Below, in pieces: positions 46,321-58,300 of a stretch of 64,000 bases of DNA. The stretch comes from Malaya genurostris (lineage: Eukaryota; Arthropoda; Insecta; Diptera; Culicidae), in the NCBI RefSeq assembly GCF_030247185.1, contig NC_080571.1, positions 143,512,691 through 143,576,690 on the forward strand. Direction: 5' to 3'. Position numbers and translations under genes: made by a program. The first letter of the stretch is position 1; each line of letters starts with the position of its first letter. Under the pieces are notes generated by a model. The model was not told the DNA's origin and did not search any database. It worked only from the letters and a program-made list of their open reading frames with translations.

Positions 46321-48671
46321 ATGAAAGGGCTGATCGTGAGTTCAAAAAGCGATAATAAGTTTGGTGTAGTGTGTAGCGTTTGCGATCGATTATGGTTTCG
46401 AAATGATTTGAAAACTATTAACAGAGATCAGAAAAATTTGCTTATCACATTGGCTTCTTTTGAACCTATAAATAGCTTTAGAGCATGTCAAACATGCCGA
46501 AGCAGTTTGGAACGTGGGGTTATATCAAACCTAGCGAAAACTAATGGTTTTGTATAACCCACTCGTCCGCTAGATATACCTCCACTTGATCCCATAAGTG
46601 AGAGACTCATCTCACCAAGGATATCTTTTATGCTAATACGCCGTTTGCGTCACGCAGCAGGTGTGTCTGAATGTTTGAATCTATTGATTCTCAAAGTGAT
46701 TTCGAGCTTTTGATTGGGCAACAACAAATGCTCCTTTGGAATTTCAATAATATATAAAGTGTTTGCGGAAGAACTCTCATTTTCAGATATTTATTTCGGA
46801 CATCCACACACTTTCAGGACTGATCTTCATGTTACACCATTTATGATGGCAACAAGTGAACTCAGGCGCCAGGATAGGTGAGGTGCCAAACCGAATCACC
46901 TATTGTATATGGCGACTTCGTGTTTCAGAAGGTTTGCACAGCACTTTTAAGTTAATGGGAACTGCGAATATAACTCGCGAAATTGTTGAAGAACCGAGAG
47001 TTCTTGGAGACTTGCATTGAACGTAATTTATCGTTTCTCAAGTCTAAGCATGATATTTTCGCTATGATTAGATAACTTGGAGGATCAACAATTTTCATGA
47101 CTTTGAGTGCCAATGAAACTCGATGGCCCGAATTGTTAAAAAAATTATATAGACTTTCTGATTAACATATCTCTAATTTATCAAATCCAGTGGAGCAACT
47201 GACTGCTGTGCAGCGAGCTACACTCGTTAGTGAGGATAATGTCACTTGTTTCATTTATTTCAATAAACTTGTTTATACCTTGCTCAACATATTATCTTCG
47301 TCAAGATTTAGTCCCTTTGGCGAATATTATGTTATCGATTATTTCAAAAGAATAGAGTTTCAGTATCGTGGCAGTCCACATGCACATGCAGTCCACATCA
47401 ATGGGTTGCAAAAAAAAAATTACTGTCAAACATGGATCTTCAATTTATTCTAGATGATCATGTGCTGCGTATGTTGTTGAATATGTTAATAAAACGAACA
47501 GAGGTATTAGTAACTTACAACTCGAATTAGTTAAGTTACAAGAAGAATACCCTGATCAATATTATGCTTCATTGCTGGAAAAAGTTAGTACAAAAATGCT
47601 AAATTCAGTAGAAACTTACTGCGTCAGCCAATGTCAGATGCAAGCCGGAATGTACAATTTATACCCATCATGTGGCCAGATGAACGTATAAAGTCTAGGA
47701 AACATACTAAACAAATAGACAAGGAAGGTATTGATGATGATGTTACCGATGTTTGGACGCTGAACATAGTGCAAAAATATGAAAAGCGTGCAGATCTCGA
47801 TGACCTTTTTTTAACTTCTTAGCGTGTTACACGAAAGATAACAGTAACACGAATTCGTATAAGAAGCGGAATGCACCTTGCATAGTGCGATGGTTGAAAT
47901 ATAAAATATCTGAATTAAATAATCACAAGCGTGAAATGGTTCTTTTGTTTCTACCATTTCAATATGAAGCTTGTGATATTCTTGATCGTAACAAGTTCAT
48001 TGATTTGTATGATCAAAATAAAACTATTATATTCGACAAGATAAAGGAATATGATTGTGATATTAAGTTCGAACAGATCGTCGAAGAATATCTTCGTGTT
48101 GCAGAAGAAAATAGAAGTGATGATCAACAAAAATCCAACGATAAACACAATGAGTACGTACGGGCCATAACTATGGAGCCCAACGATGATGATATAGAAC
48201 AGTTGCCTACTGGTGCTCCGTCAGCTGTCATCAAAAAACGTACCAATGTCATGAGCAAACAGGTTTATTGTGCAATGATCAAGGCCACAAATGTCGATCA
48301 AAGAAAATTGATTTTACATTTGAATGATATTTTGCACGCTGTCGACAGGATGAACACGCCTTTGAAGAAATTTTTCACCGTACCGCAGGATGTGGTAAAA
48401 CGTTTACTCTGAGAATATTGATGTAGACTTACATAATCGTTTTAGTCAAGGGCACAATTTGCTTAAAAACGCATATGTTGCCTGTGCATCAAAAGAGAAA
48501 GCAGCGGTAGCTATTGGAGGCTCTACAGTTCATTCTGCTTTTCGAATTTCAATGGCACGTAAAAGTAATTCAAAACTTGGGTTTGAAGCACTTCAACTGT
48601 ATCGCAATGCTTTTGCAGGCGTTAAAGCGATTATTATCGACGACGTAAGCACGATTGCAGAACATCACTAG
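46321..48671 (+). pseudogene. Helitron RepHel, zinc-finger, Rep and helicase start
   Basis: Plus strand, several frames. CSVCDRLWFRNDL and CQTCRSSLERGVISNLAKTN (46366-46550) form a Cys-rich N-terminus, then PPLDPISERLISPR. HVTPFMMATSELRR (about 46830) and FQYRGSPHAHAVHINGL (47358-47410) are Rep motifs; PHAHA at 47376-47390 is the HUH site for rolling-circle nicking. The helicase follows: Walker A (TAGCGKTF) at 48382-48402 in a shifted frame, AAVAIGGSTVHSAFRI (about 48499), FAGVKAIIIDDVS as Walker B (DD for the usual DE). It ends at 48671 where the foldback-like element begins. Frameshifts and stops (for example near 46900, 47450, 47821, 48412) make it non-functional. Confidence 0.88.
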
Positions 48672-48959
48672 GAACTATGATGGTCCTTTTGGCGGAATTT
48701 ATATACGCCCGAACCTCCATTTACGTAATAATGAGGACTACGTAAATCGAATTATGACGTAAAAAAAGTTTACGTTATTTGGAATTTTCGGAAAGTTTAC
48801 GTTATTTGGAATTTTCGACGTAAAAAAAAAATATGTTAATTGGAATTTTCAACGTAAAAAAAGTTTTCCTTATGTATATGTATTCTTAGATATGTATAAT
48901 ATATTGGATAGTTATGGAACGAAAATTATGAGTATTTACAGGAAAATGATGTTCTAAGC

Positions 48960-50275
48960 AGCTTCAATTTCCGAGATGGCGACTTCCGGTTTATTGATAT
49001 TCCTTGAAAACTCTTACAATACGGATATTTTCGGAACGGGTTTGATTAATGGATGTCGGAAAACGATATTTGATGTGGTTCTGAATTCCACGATGGCGAC
49101 TTCCGGTTTATTATTATTCCTTGAAAACCCTTACAATATGGGTATTTTCGGAACGGGTTTGATGAGTACATGTATGAAAATGATATTTGAGGTGGTTCTC
49201 AATTCCAAGATGGCGACTTCCGGTTTATTAATATTCCTACAAATCTCTTACAATATGGGTATTTTCGGAACGGGTTTGATGAGTACATGTCGCAAAACGA
49301 TATTTGATGTGGTTCTGAATTCCAAGATGGCGACTTCCGGTGTATTGATATTCCTTGAAAACACTTACAATATGGGTATTTTCGGAACGGGTTTGATGAG
49401 TACATGTCTGAAAATGATATTTGAGGTGGTTCTAAATTCCAAGATGGCGACTTCCGGTTTATTAATATTCCTAGAAATCTTTTACAATATGGGTATTTTC
49501 GGAACGGGTTTGATAAGTACATGTCGGAAAACGATATTTGATGTGGTTCTGAATTCCAAGATGGCGACTTCCGGTGTATTGATATTCCTTGAAAACACTT
49601 ACAATATGGGTATTTTCGGAACGGGTTTGATGAGTACATGTCGGAAAATGATATTTGATGTAATTCTGAATTCCAAGATGGCGATTTCCGGTTCCTTAAC
49701 ATTCCTTGAAAACCCTTACAATATGGGTATTTTCGGAACGGGTTTGATGAGTACATGTCGATGAATGATATTTGAAGTGGTTCTGAATTCCAAGATGGCG
49801 ACTTCCGGTTTATTGATATTCCTTGAAAACTCTTACAATATTGGTGTTTTCAGAACGAGTTTGATGAGTACATGTCGGAAAATGATATTTGAGGTGGTTC
49901 TGAATTCCAAGATGGCGACTTCCGGTTTATTGATATTTCTTGAAAACCTTACAATATTGGTATTTTCGGAACGTGTTTGATGAGTACATGTCGGAAAATG
50001 ATATTTGAGGTGGTTCTGAATTCCAAGATGGCGACTTCCGCTTTAATGATATTTGTTGAAAACCCTTACAATATGGGTATTTTCGGAACGGGTTTGATGA
50101 GTACATGTCGGAAAATGATATTTGAGGTGGTTCTGAATTCCAAGATGGCGACTTCCGCTTTAATGATATTTCTTGAAAACCCTAACAATATGGGTATTTC
50201 CGGAACGGGTTTGATAAGTACATCTCGGAAAATGATGTTTAAAGTCATTTCAAAATCCAAGATCGTGTTCCTCAA
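48960..50275 (+). repeat. 117-bp tandem array, 11 units plus a partial one
   Basis: ATGGCGACTTCCGG recurs at 48976, 49093, 49210, 49327, 49444, 49561, 49678, 49795, 49912, 50028 and 50145: 117 bp each time, one 116-bp step. 117 bp is 39 codons, so a 262-codon frame (48976-49764) stays open with the unit MATSGLLIFLENPYNMGIFG. Divergence between units is modest and includes synonymous and non-synonymous changes. Confidence 0.95.
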
Positions 50276-51189
50276 AACTCGTAGCAAAATCACGTTGTTT
50301 GAGTAAATTGTATTACATTTGGTTCTCAGTTACAAAACAGATTTATTCTGAATTGAACTATGTTTGAAAGCATAATCTCAACGTCACTTATGAATGCATA
50401 TAGTCTTATTTAATTCATTGAATGCAATTGAATTCAACATCTATTTCGATTTTGATCACTGTTGAGTCGTGTAAGTTCCATTTTTTTTTTGCGTTTCTCT
50501 ATATAAAATATATAGATTTGAATGAAAACAAAAATTTGTTTAGAGCTCGGAAACACTTAGCGTTATATATCATTCATCTCAGCTTTATGAATGCTGAACT
50601 AAAACATCTTAGTTCTACTTTCAAACAACCCCAATTTTCCATCCAAAAGCGTTCAGTATATGTTTGAAACGTCGCCGACCGTACTAGTGAATAAACACAA
50701 TAACCAAATTGATTTCGTCAAAAACTCATTGAGGGTGATTTTCGGACCTACCTGTACAATTTTTTGCCATATAAAAGGTTTGCTATCACCTCCTTTCGGG
50801 TGTAACACCTATTACCAGTCACCATGTGTTACATATATAGATAGTGGAAGGTATCAAGGGAGGACTATGACTTAAACAATGAAAACCTTAGTTACTCAAT
50901 AAATTGAGAATTATATTAAACAATATTTGCAAAATACAGCCAATAAATTTTTACATTACATAAAACATTGAATCTTCCGTTTTCATGAAGTTGCACAGGT
51001 TGTGGCACACACAGGCTCACTTTTGACAAGCAGCTGGAGTGCAGAGTGGATCACTTGGACTCACAGTATATCACGTGATTTTTAGAGGCACAACATAGTT
51101 TGTTTTAAGCGACGGTTCCCATTTCGAAAATATTAATACTATGTAGGATACGATCAGCAATCCACTAATATTCAAACATTATTTTCTAC

Positions 51190-51830
51190 GCAATATGCAC
51201 TAAACCAGCTCCGAAAATACCCATATTGTAAGGGTTTTCAAGGAATGATATTAAATCGGAAGTCGCCATTTTGGAATTCAAAACCACCTCAAAGGTCGTT
51301 TTTCAACATGTACTTATCAAACCCGTACCGAAAATAACCATATTGTAAGGGGTTTCGAAGAATATCAATAAACCGGAAGTCGCCATCGTGGAATTCAAAA
51401 CCACCTTAAACATCATTTTCCAGCATCTACTCATCAAACCCGTTCCGAAAATACCCATATTGTAAGGGTTTTCAAGGAATATCAATAAACCGGAAGTTGC
51501 CATTTTGGAATTCAGAACAACCTCAAACATCATTTTCCGACATCTACTCATCAAACCCGTTCCGAAAATATCCATATTGTAAGGGTTTTCAAGGAATATC
51601 AATAAACCGGAAGTCGCCATCCTGAAATTCAAAACCACCTCAAATATCATTTTCCGATATCTACTCATCAAAACTGTTCCGAAAATATCCATATTGTAAG
51701 GGTTTTCAAGGAATATCAATAAACCGGAAGTCGCCATCTTGGTACCCAGAACCACCTCTATCATCGTTTTCCGACATGTAATCATTAAACCCGTTCCGAA
51801 AATACCCATATTCTAGTAATTACCATGGAA
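51190..51830 (-). repeat. 117-bp tandem array, inverted, five units
   Basis: GGAAGTCGCCAT (inverse of the landmark) starts at 51258, 51375, 51492 (GGAAGTTGCCAT), 51609 and 51726, 117 bp apart. The same units as the plus-strand array, opposite direction. Confidence 0.93.
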
Positions 51831-51903
51831 TATAAATGAGCCGGAAACGATTTTCATTGTATGCAAAAACCTCTTTTTACGAAGTATTTTCAACGTAAAA
51901 AAA

Positions 51904-52612
51904 GGTGGGTGGGTAATGTCAGAGACATAAGTGGATGTCGTGAATACGAAAACAACTGACATGTTCCTTAACACTTCCGAATATCAATTAGTTGATCAAT
52001 TGTATGAATTATGCAAGTATTACCCTTTCCCACATTTTTCGCAAAAACAAAGAAGTGCACAAATCTAACTAAACTGTTCTAGATTTGCATTAAACTGAGG
52101 ATATTTCCCTTCGATTTGCGAACAACAAATCCTAATAGTTCCTTAGAAAACTTTTAGAGCCATTAGAACGACTGATTTTGTGTAATGCTCTCCACCGTTA
52201 CTTTTTCACAAATGCAAACAAAGGACTGGCAGCTGTGACGTAATCGCTTTTGTCGGAGGCGAAACTAGCTTTGCAAACTACACAAAATAGATTCGCTCGC
52301 CGAGGCGATAGAATCCAAACTGATCCAATTTTTGTTGAGAGGCTTGTTTTTACCTGATTTCGTTTGTAGCTTTTTCACTAATGGGCGGTCCTAACGGCTA
52401 TAAAAAGTGCCGCATACAGAATTTGAATGTCGATTTTTTCATTTCGGATTTGCATTTCATTGAAAGAAACTATCCGGATACTGTACGGGATTCATTCCTG
52501 CCTTTCAGAAGGACTAAATTGTGGAACTCACTACGATATTAAACACTGCTCGGAACATTTTCTCGAACGATTTGTTGTACAGCAGCAGATATTTTGTTCT
52601 CTTTCTAAGATT
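51904..52612 (+). mobile_element. Family T element, copy T6 (right end missing)
   Basis: Starts GGTGGGTGGGTAATGTCAGA, GTCGTGAATACGA after an A run. Collinear with T4 through GCTATAAAAAGTGCCGC and GGAACTCACTACGATATTAA to CAGCAGCAGATATTTTGTTC. It then stops where Helitron helicase codons resume (about 52610), with no right terminus. Confidence 0.85.
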
Positions 52613-52960
52613 GGTAATGGTTTACTTACTGATTCAGAAAATGAGCGTATTGAAAGCCGCTTTCGAACAGATAGTTGAAAGATTTTATACGGAAGCATTA
52701 CGTGAACGAGAGGGCTACGATTCTATTGTCAACGATGTTTTCACAAGTTATCAAAATGCGGAACAACTAGCTAGTGCTAGATTAAAGATGCATAAGATGA
52801 GCGTAGTGGAAACAGGAGGTCTACCTTATCTATTACGGTTGACGCTTGGAATGCCTATATGATCTCAACTAACATTGATGTCGAAGATGTGCCAGTTAAC
52901 GGGGCCATAGGAGAGCTTAAATTCTTCGATTATGGGTAAATTTTGAGAGAAATATTATCG
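52613..52960 (+). pseudogene. Helitron Pif1-type helicase, C-terminal part
   Basis: IGNGLLTDSENERIESRFRT, then AEQLASARLKMHKMSVVETG, GLPYLLRLTLGMP and STNIDVED...VNGAIGELKF are C-terminal motifs of Helitron/Pif1 helicases. Frames change at about 52680 and 52862. About 100 residues between Walker B (48650) and this part are absent, lost with the intervening insertions. Confidence 0.85.
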
Positions 52961-53550
52961 GTGCCAGCTTAAAGATCAAATCTAGACCTTTGGTGTTTTC
53001 TAATCCAGGTCTATTGCAATTTAATTAAGTACCTATTTTAAAACTGTTGCTTTTGGAGAAGAATCGAGCGGTTCCGAAATTTTTAATCGTTTATTTTACT
53101 TCAATATGATTGATTAAAAACTTCCTAAAACAGCAGAATATCAATTCAATTCAGTACATGTGATAATTCAAATTCACTTACGTTTAGTTTTTTTTATACT
53201 CTTCTCCGTTTGCGATTATATAACCTTTCAATTTCACCAATAGGAACGATCATGACTATCATTGGGTTAACCTAACCTTGTGCACCTTTAAACAAGTCCT
53301 CCTAATACGTTTATCTAGCATATTATTGCAAATAACAAATTAACCTAATGTACAAATAATCAATATGTGAACCTACACCTCTTACCAAATTCCGCAATCC
53401 GTTTTTACTATATTTGTAGCATGAAATCAAAGCACACTTAGTTGCAACGAGTGAATAGTGCGTATCAGTGATTCGCTCAGATTGACGGAACTGAGATCAG
53501 AATTAAACTGACTATCCAGTCATAAACTATTCACAATCAGTGATGCACTT
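52961..53550. other. AT-rich linker between helicase and endonuclease parts
   Basis: The first 100 bp continue helicase-like codons (GASLKIKSRPLVFSNPG in shifted frames, about 52960-53010). The rest shows nothing recognisable. Confidence 0.4.
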
Positions 53551-53812
53551 TTGGATTTTATCGATATGACGAATCATGGTTTTAGCTTAATCAGTATCAA
53601 TGTTCAAAGCTTAAATGCTCATACTTCAGATATTTCAATTGACAATATACTAAGTAAAAGTAATATTTTAGCATTTAGCGAAACTTGGTTAGACAACTGT
53701 TCTGCAGTGAATATTACAGGTTATAATTGCATCGCCGAATATAAACGTTCTAATTGTAGAGCTGGTGGTGTTGCGTTTTACCTAAAGGACACTGTGTCTT
53801 TGATTGCTACTG
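53551..53812 (+). pseudogene. AP-type endonuclease, N-terminal part (Helentron-like)
   Basis: SLISINVQSLNAHTSDI, LAFSETWLDN and NITGYNCIAEY...RAGGVAFYLKD match the beginning of an exonuclease/endonuclease/phosphatase domain. Same strand as the helicase and 0.6 kb downstream of it. It is interrupted at about 53813 by unrelated DNA and simple repeats, and the domain continues at 54893. Confidence 0.72.
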
Positions 53813-53924
53813 TATGTATGTATGCATGCCACCATCAGTTCAAGGCATTACCAGTGTATGCGGGTAGACTTACAGTAGATCCGAATTTGATTATCAAATA
53901 GCTTTCATATAATTGCTGTTAAGA

Positions 53925-54180
53925 AGGCTAAAATGGGTTTTGAGGACCCGGTGCCTTCCAGCAAGAACATCCGGCCATACAATTCGCTGTACCAGCTTGA
54001 ACCCGCCTGATGGTTTGTTTGTTAGGAGGGTGCGTTTTACTCATTTCAGACCTTCCGGGCGAAACACAAAGCTTCCCCCGCGTGACTCAGGTTGGCAATC
54101 CACTCCATCATTCGGTCATACACTTGTTAGATACCCTGATGCACTCCCTGCCCCTCCCCGTTGTCTATATACTTGAGCAC
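53925..54180. other. GC-richer unidentified insert
   Basis: Base composition differs sharply from its surroundings. It contains CGGTGCCTTCCAGCAAGAAC and CCCCGCGTGACTCAGGTTGG. No ORF is recognised. It interrupts the endonuclease region. Confidence 0.4.
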
Positions 54181-54427
54181 GATACAATATAATATAGTAT
54201 AATATAATAGAATATAATATGAATTAATATAAAAAATATAGTATGATTGAATACAATATGATATGATATAATTCAATAAACATAACACAGTATAATAGAA
54301 TATAATATAATATAACATTACACAATATATGAAATAATATGCTATGATACAATGTATACCAGTTGATGTCGCAGTGTAAGTTATGCTCTTCTTTCGTCGC
54401 AGTAATGCAGGAAATATATTTCTTTTT
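54180..54427. repeat. TATAA-rich degenerate pentanucleotide repeat
   Basis: Imperfect units of TATAATATAG/AATATAATA from 54184 to about 54355. Confidence 0.8.
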
Positions 54428-54650
<223 letters not shown>

Positions 54651-54892
54651 TATAATACAATGTAATATATAACAAATTATGCAACAAACAACAGAACCAT
54701 CTTTTTAAATATGCTATGAAAAATATTGCACTTTAGGATGGGCTTCAAACTACAAGCCATTTCGCACCCTCTCATTCTGCTACTAACGCAGAAGGCGATA
54801 GCACCCAGCCGACGCCGTTCTATTGACCAAATGTCATCATAGACGCTCGGGGAGGCAAGAGATAGGAACTTATGAGGACTTAGTTATCTCAT

Positions 54893-55493
<601 letters not shown>

Positions 55494-55639
55494 TGTTTTC
55501 TTCATTGGAAGATTATAATCGGTTGTGAACGCTACACCTACACAAACCATATCAATATCGCACCCACGGACAACAGTTCAGCCCGGAATTAGATGACGGA
55601 AGTCAGCGGCATCCATCGGAATTCGAATGCAACTCATCA

Positions 55640-57000
55640 CTCTCCATCACAAACGCTTTCATAAATTTCACAAATTTAAATGAAAGGTCTTGTTGTACCA
55701 TATAAACTTCCTAAATCTTATTTTGGATCCAACTCCCAGTTTCGGAATTATTAGGTAAAATGTGCAAAAAATTGTGCAAATAAGTTTCGGGCCTGGACCG
55801 ATTTTCACAAATATAGGGTAAAGTGTGTTAAAAATTTTAAACCATCACTGGAAAGGTCGAAAAACCGTAAAAACATTTCGAACCTCAAATCTTCTCCAAT
55901 TGATTGGTTTCATCAGTAGACGGTCAAACAAACCGATTGCGGGTATCCTTTTAAGAATCGAAGAAAAATATTTTGAAGAATATCATAGTATTATATATGA
56001 TAGTACACGGAGAACCCTTCGATCATAAAATTGCGATATAGCAGTTTTTGATTTTTGCGATAGTTGATTTAACTAATTTATTTTTGATTCAACCAATATG
56101 GTTTTTGATTTGCATATATTCAACTTGTTGAAAAATATGTTGTTTTGAATGCTGTCAAATGCCGGAGACAGTTGAAAGCAAAACAATAATTGCAATGCAA
56201 AATCAACAACTTTTTTAGTTGAAATCTGTTCGCGTCGCTTCAAAATGTCAATGAAAACAACATCGATGGTTAAAGCGTTTGGTGAAATTGTGTTCATTCG
56301 ATTTGAGAATTTTATGATAACAAGTGTTTATCTAACAGCGGTGTTGTGATAAAGTTAACCTCGTTTGAGATGAAAAAGATTTGGTGAAAAATTAGAAAAC
56401 GTTAATGAATGATCATCTCGTAATCTTTCAGGTATGCGCAAAAATTTTATACTTCAAATTCGATCATTGATTTACTTCCAGCAGACTGTTTTACTTCCAG
56501 CTGTATGATACCGATGATGATGTTCATGCATTAGCAATAAAACGCTTCTTGACATGAATTTAATTTATGAAAGTAACAGGAGCGAAGGGTTTCAAACACA
56601 CAACGCGCTGCGATTGAATGGCGCGTTTGAATTGCCGTCGCGAAATTCCAATTCCCAGCGGTTTATTTTTCAACTAAAAGAATTTTGTTTCAATAACAAT
56701 ATCAGTTATTTCAACTAAAATATTTGTTGAAATTGAAAGGTATGTGTCCTCACTAATTGACAGCATATTTTTTTCAAACAGTTAAATTAGTTGTTTCAAC
56801 CATCGTTTCTGCTAATCAAAAAACAAAAATGACAGTTTAGTTTAAACAACAATCGATTAGTTGTACCAAATTTTAACCAATCGAATTCAGAAAATCAACT
56901 AATATTCTGGTTGAAATGCGATCGCGGGTGGTTCCGTGTATGATTGATATGAGAAAGGCATCATTACACCACTACGTGAATTAAAACAGGTTCTTTAGAT
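55640..57000 (-). mobile_element. Degenerate family S element, with a MITE inside
   Basis: CACAAATTTAAATGAAAGGT, TCGGAATTATTAGGTAAA and ATAGGGTAAAGTGTGTT are a worn single 329-bp unit in the orientation of array III. The end, GAGAAAGGCATCATTACACC, ACTACGTGAATTAAAACAGG, lies at 56949-56990, after a 0.93-kb MITE that splits it. Confidence 0.6.
56005..56939. mobile_element. MITE with ACACGGA termini
   Basis: The left end ACACGGAGAACCC pairs with the right end GGGTGGTTCCGTGT. The body is rich in repeated AGTTGATT/AACTA motifs and has no ORF. It splits the degenerate S element. Target duplication not certain. Confidence 0.6.
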
Positions 57001-57476
57001 TAGCATCACTTTTCTAATACAAATAGGCAACGCAAATGCCAAGCGCTTGATTGGAAAAAACGATGCCGACTATGTGACATAAAAACTGAAACATGCTTGT
57101 GTGAACTACTCGAATCAATTTGAAATAATTGGTGTCAAAAATGAACCCAAATTAGTGTCAGAAATTATTTTATAAAGAGATAAGAAATTCATGAGACTGT
57201 TTTGGAGAAAGAGAAAGGCATTATCACACCACTGGATTAGGAAGGGTTTTTTTTTAAATAATCTCGGACATCAATTTGGGCTCATTTTTGACACCAATTG
57301 ATTCAGAATGATTCTAGTAGTTCATAAAAGCATGCTTCAGTGTTCATGTCACATAGTCTGCATCGTTTTTCCAACCAAGCGCTTGAAATTTGCGTTGCCT
57401 ATTTGTATTAGAATAGTAATGCTAATCTAAAAACCCTTTTTAATCCTCCTAGTAGTGTAATGATGCCTTTCTCATA
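56945..57476. mobile_element. Palindromic MITE of about 0.53 kb
   Basis: Left arm AATACAAATAGGCAACGCAA, GCCAAGCGCTTG (about 57017-57050) is matched in reverse by CAAGCGCTTGAAATTTGCGT, TGCCTATTTGTATT (57377-57410). Outer ends are GAGAAAGGCATCATTACACC and AGTGTAATGATGCCTTTCTC. The whole unit could fold as a hairpin. Confidence 0.75.
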
Positions 57477-57477
57477 T

Positions 57478-58175
57478 TACTTAAATTCTCCAAAATATTA
57501 CCAGAACATTTTGTACTGGCTAAGATATCAGAACAGTCAATATTATCTGATTGCATGTCATAGATAAACATTCTTTGTAAAAAAGTATAACGAGATTCCA
57601 ATGATGGTAGGTCAAGTAGTTTGCATCTATCGATGCACGCTAGCAAATTGAATGGGTCGTTAAATTGTAGTTTCCACAGTGCGAAACGTACAAAGAATTT
57701 TTGGACGTGTTTCAATCGGTAGCTTGGCACGTCGTGATACGGCGCAAACACTTGTACAGTATATTCCAAAACACTTCGAATTATTACGCTCTGCAGATCG
57801 TTAGAATAGAACAATTTTCCAGACTTTATGCGATTACAAAGATTATAAATAAAATAAATATTAGCGGTCCCAAATGACTTCCTTGAGGAACACCAGTAGG
57901 CATTTCGAGCATATTTGAAAGAACGGCATCAATCCTGACGAAAGCGGATCGACCAGAAAGATATGATTCCAGCCATCTAGTCAACCAGGGGAGGGGGATC
58001 CAAGTCGTTGCAGCTTTAGGATGACAATATTATATGGTACTTTATCGAATGCTTTAGAATATATCGCATCAAATTGTTGGCGCTTCTCGATGGTGGGAAT
58101 CAAGCTGTTTGTGTATGCTAACAAATTCGACGTTGTTGATCGTTTTTTCACAAACCCGAATGGTATATATATAAT
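57478..58175 (-). pseudogene. LINE reverse transcriptase remnant (CR1/Jockey type)
   Basis: Minus strand: QQFDAIYSKAFDKVPYNIVI (about 58080-58030), a GVPQGSHLGPLIFIL motif in a shifted frame (about 57900-57860), KSGKLFYSNDLQ at about 57815 where the catalytic box would be YADD, then VIIRSVLEYTVQVFAPYHDV and RCKLLDLPSLESRYTFLQRM. The catalytic Asp pair is altered to Ser-Asn-Asp, and more than 100 residues after it are missing. Surrounded by S-type repeat ends. Confidence 0.8.
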
Positions 58176-58300
58176 ATAGGCTCCGTTCGAAAGTCGGTTT
58201 TTCCATTAATTCTAATATTTTTCTACAGAGAAAGGCAAAACCCTTCTTAATCCACTAAGTGGATTTTTCATAGATCTTGTAAAACAACCTTAGGGGATCA
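58176..58300. repeat. Family S-related end fragment
   Basis: AGGCTCCGTTCGAAAGTCGG, ATTCTAATATTTTTCTACAG, AGAAAGGCAAAACCCTTCTT, AATCCACTAAGTGG, matching 4555-4650. Confidence 0.65.

Larger units (their letters stand above)
48672..51903. mobile_element. Foldback-like element with inverted tandem arrays
   Basis: It splits the Helitron helicase. The left outer part has repeated TTTACGTTATTTGGAATTTTC (48765-48822) and GACGTAAAAAAA. The right outer part has TTTTCAACGTAAAAAAA (51887-51903). Inside, an array of 117-bp units on the plus strand (48960-50275) faces five units in reverse (51190-51830), separated by about 0.9 kb. Long inverted repeats built of short tandem units are the hallmark of Foldback elements. 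The middle (50300-51180) has no recognised gene. Confidence 0.65.

Noticed and set aside
49199..49756. 185-codon minus-strand ORF in the 117-bp array
   Set aside because: Antisense of the repeat; open for the same reason that the period is a multiple of three, with no independent support.
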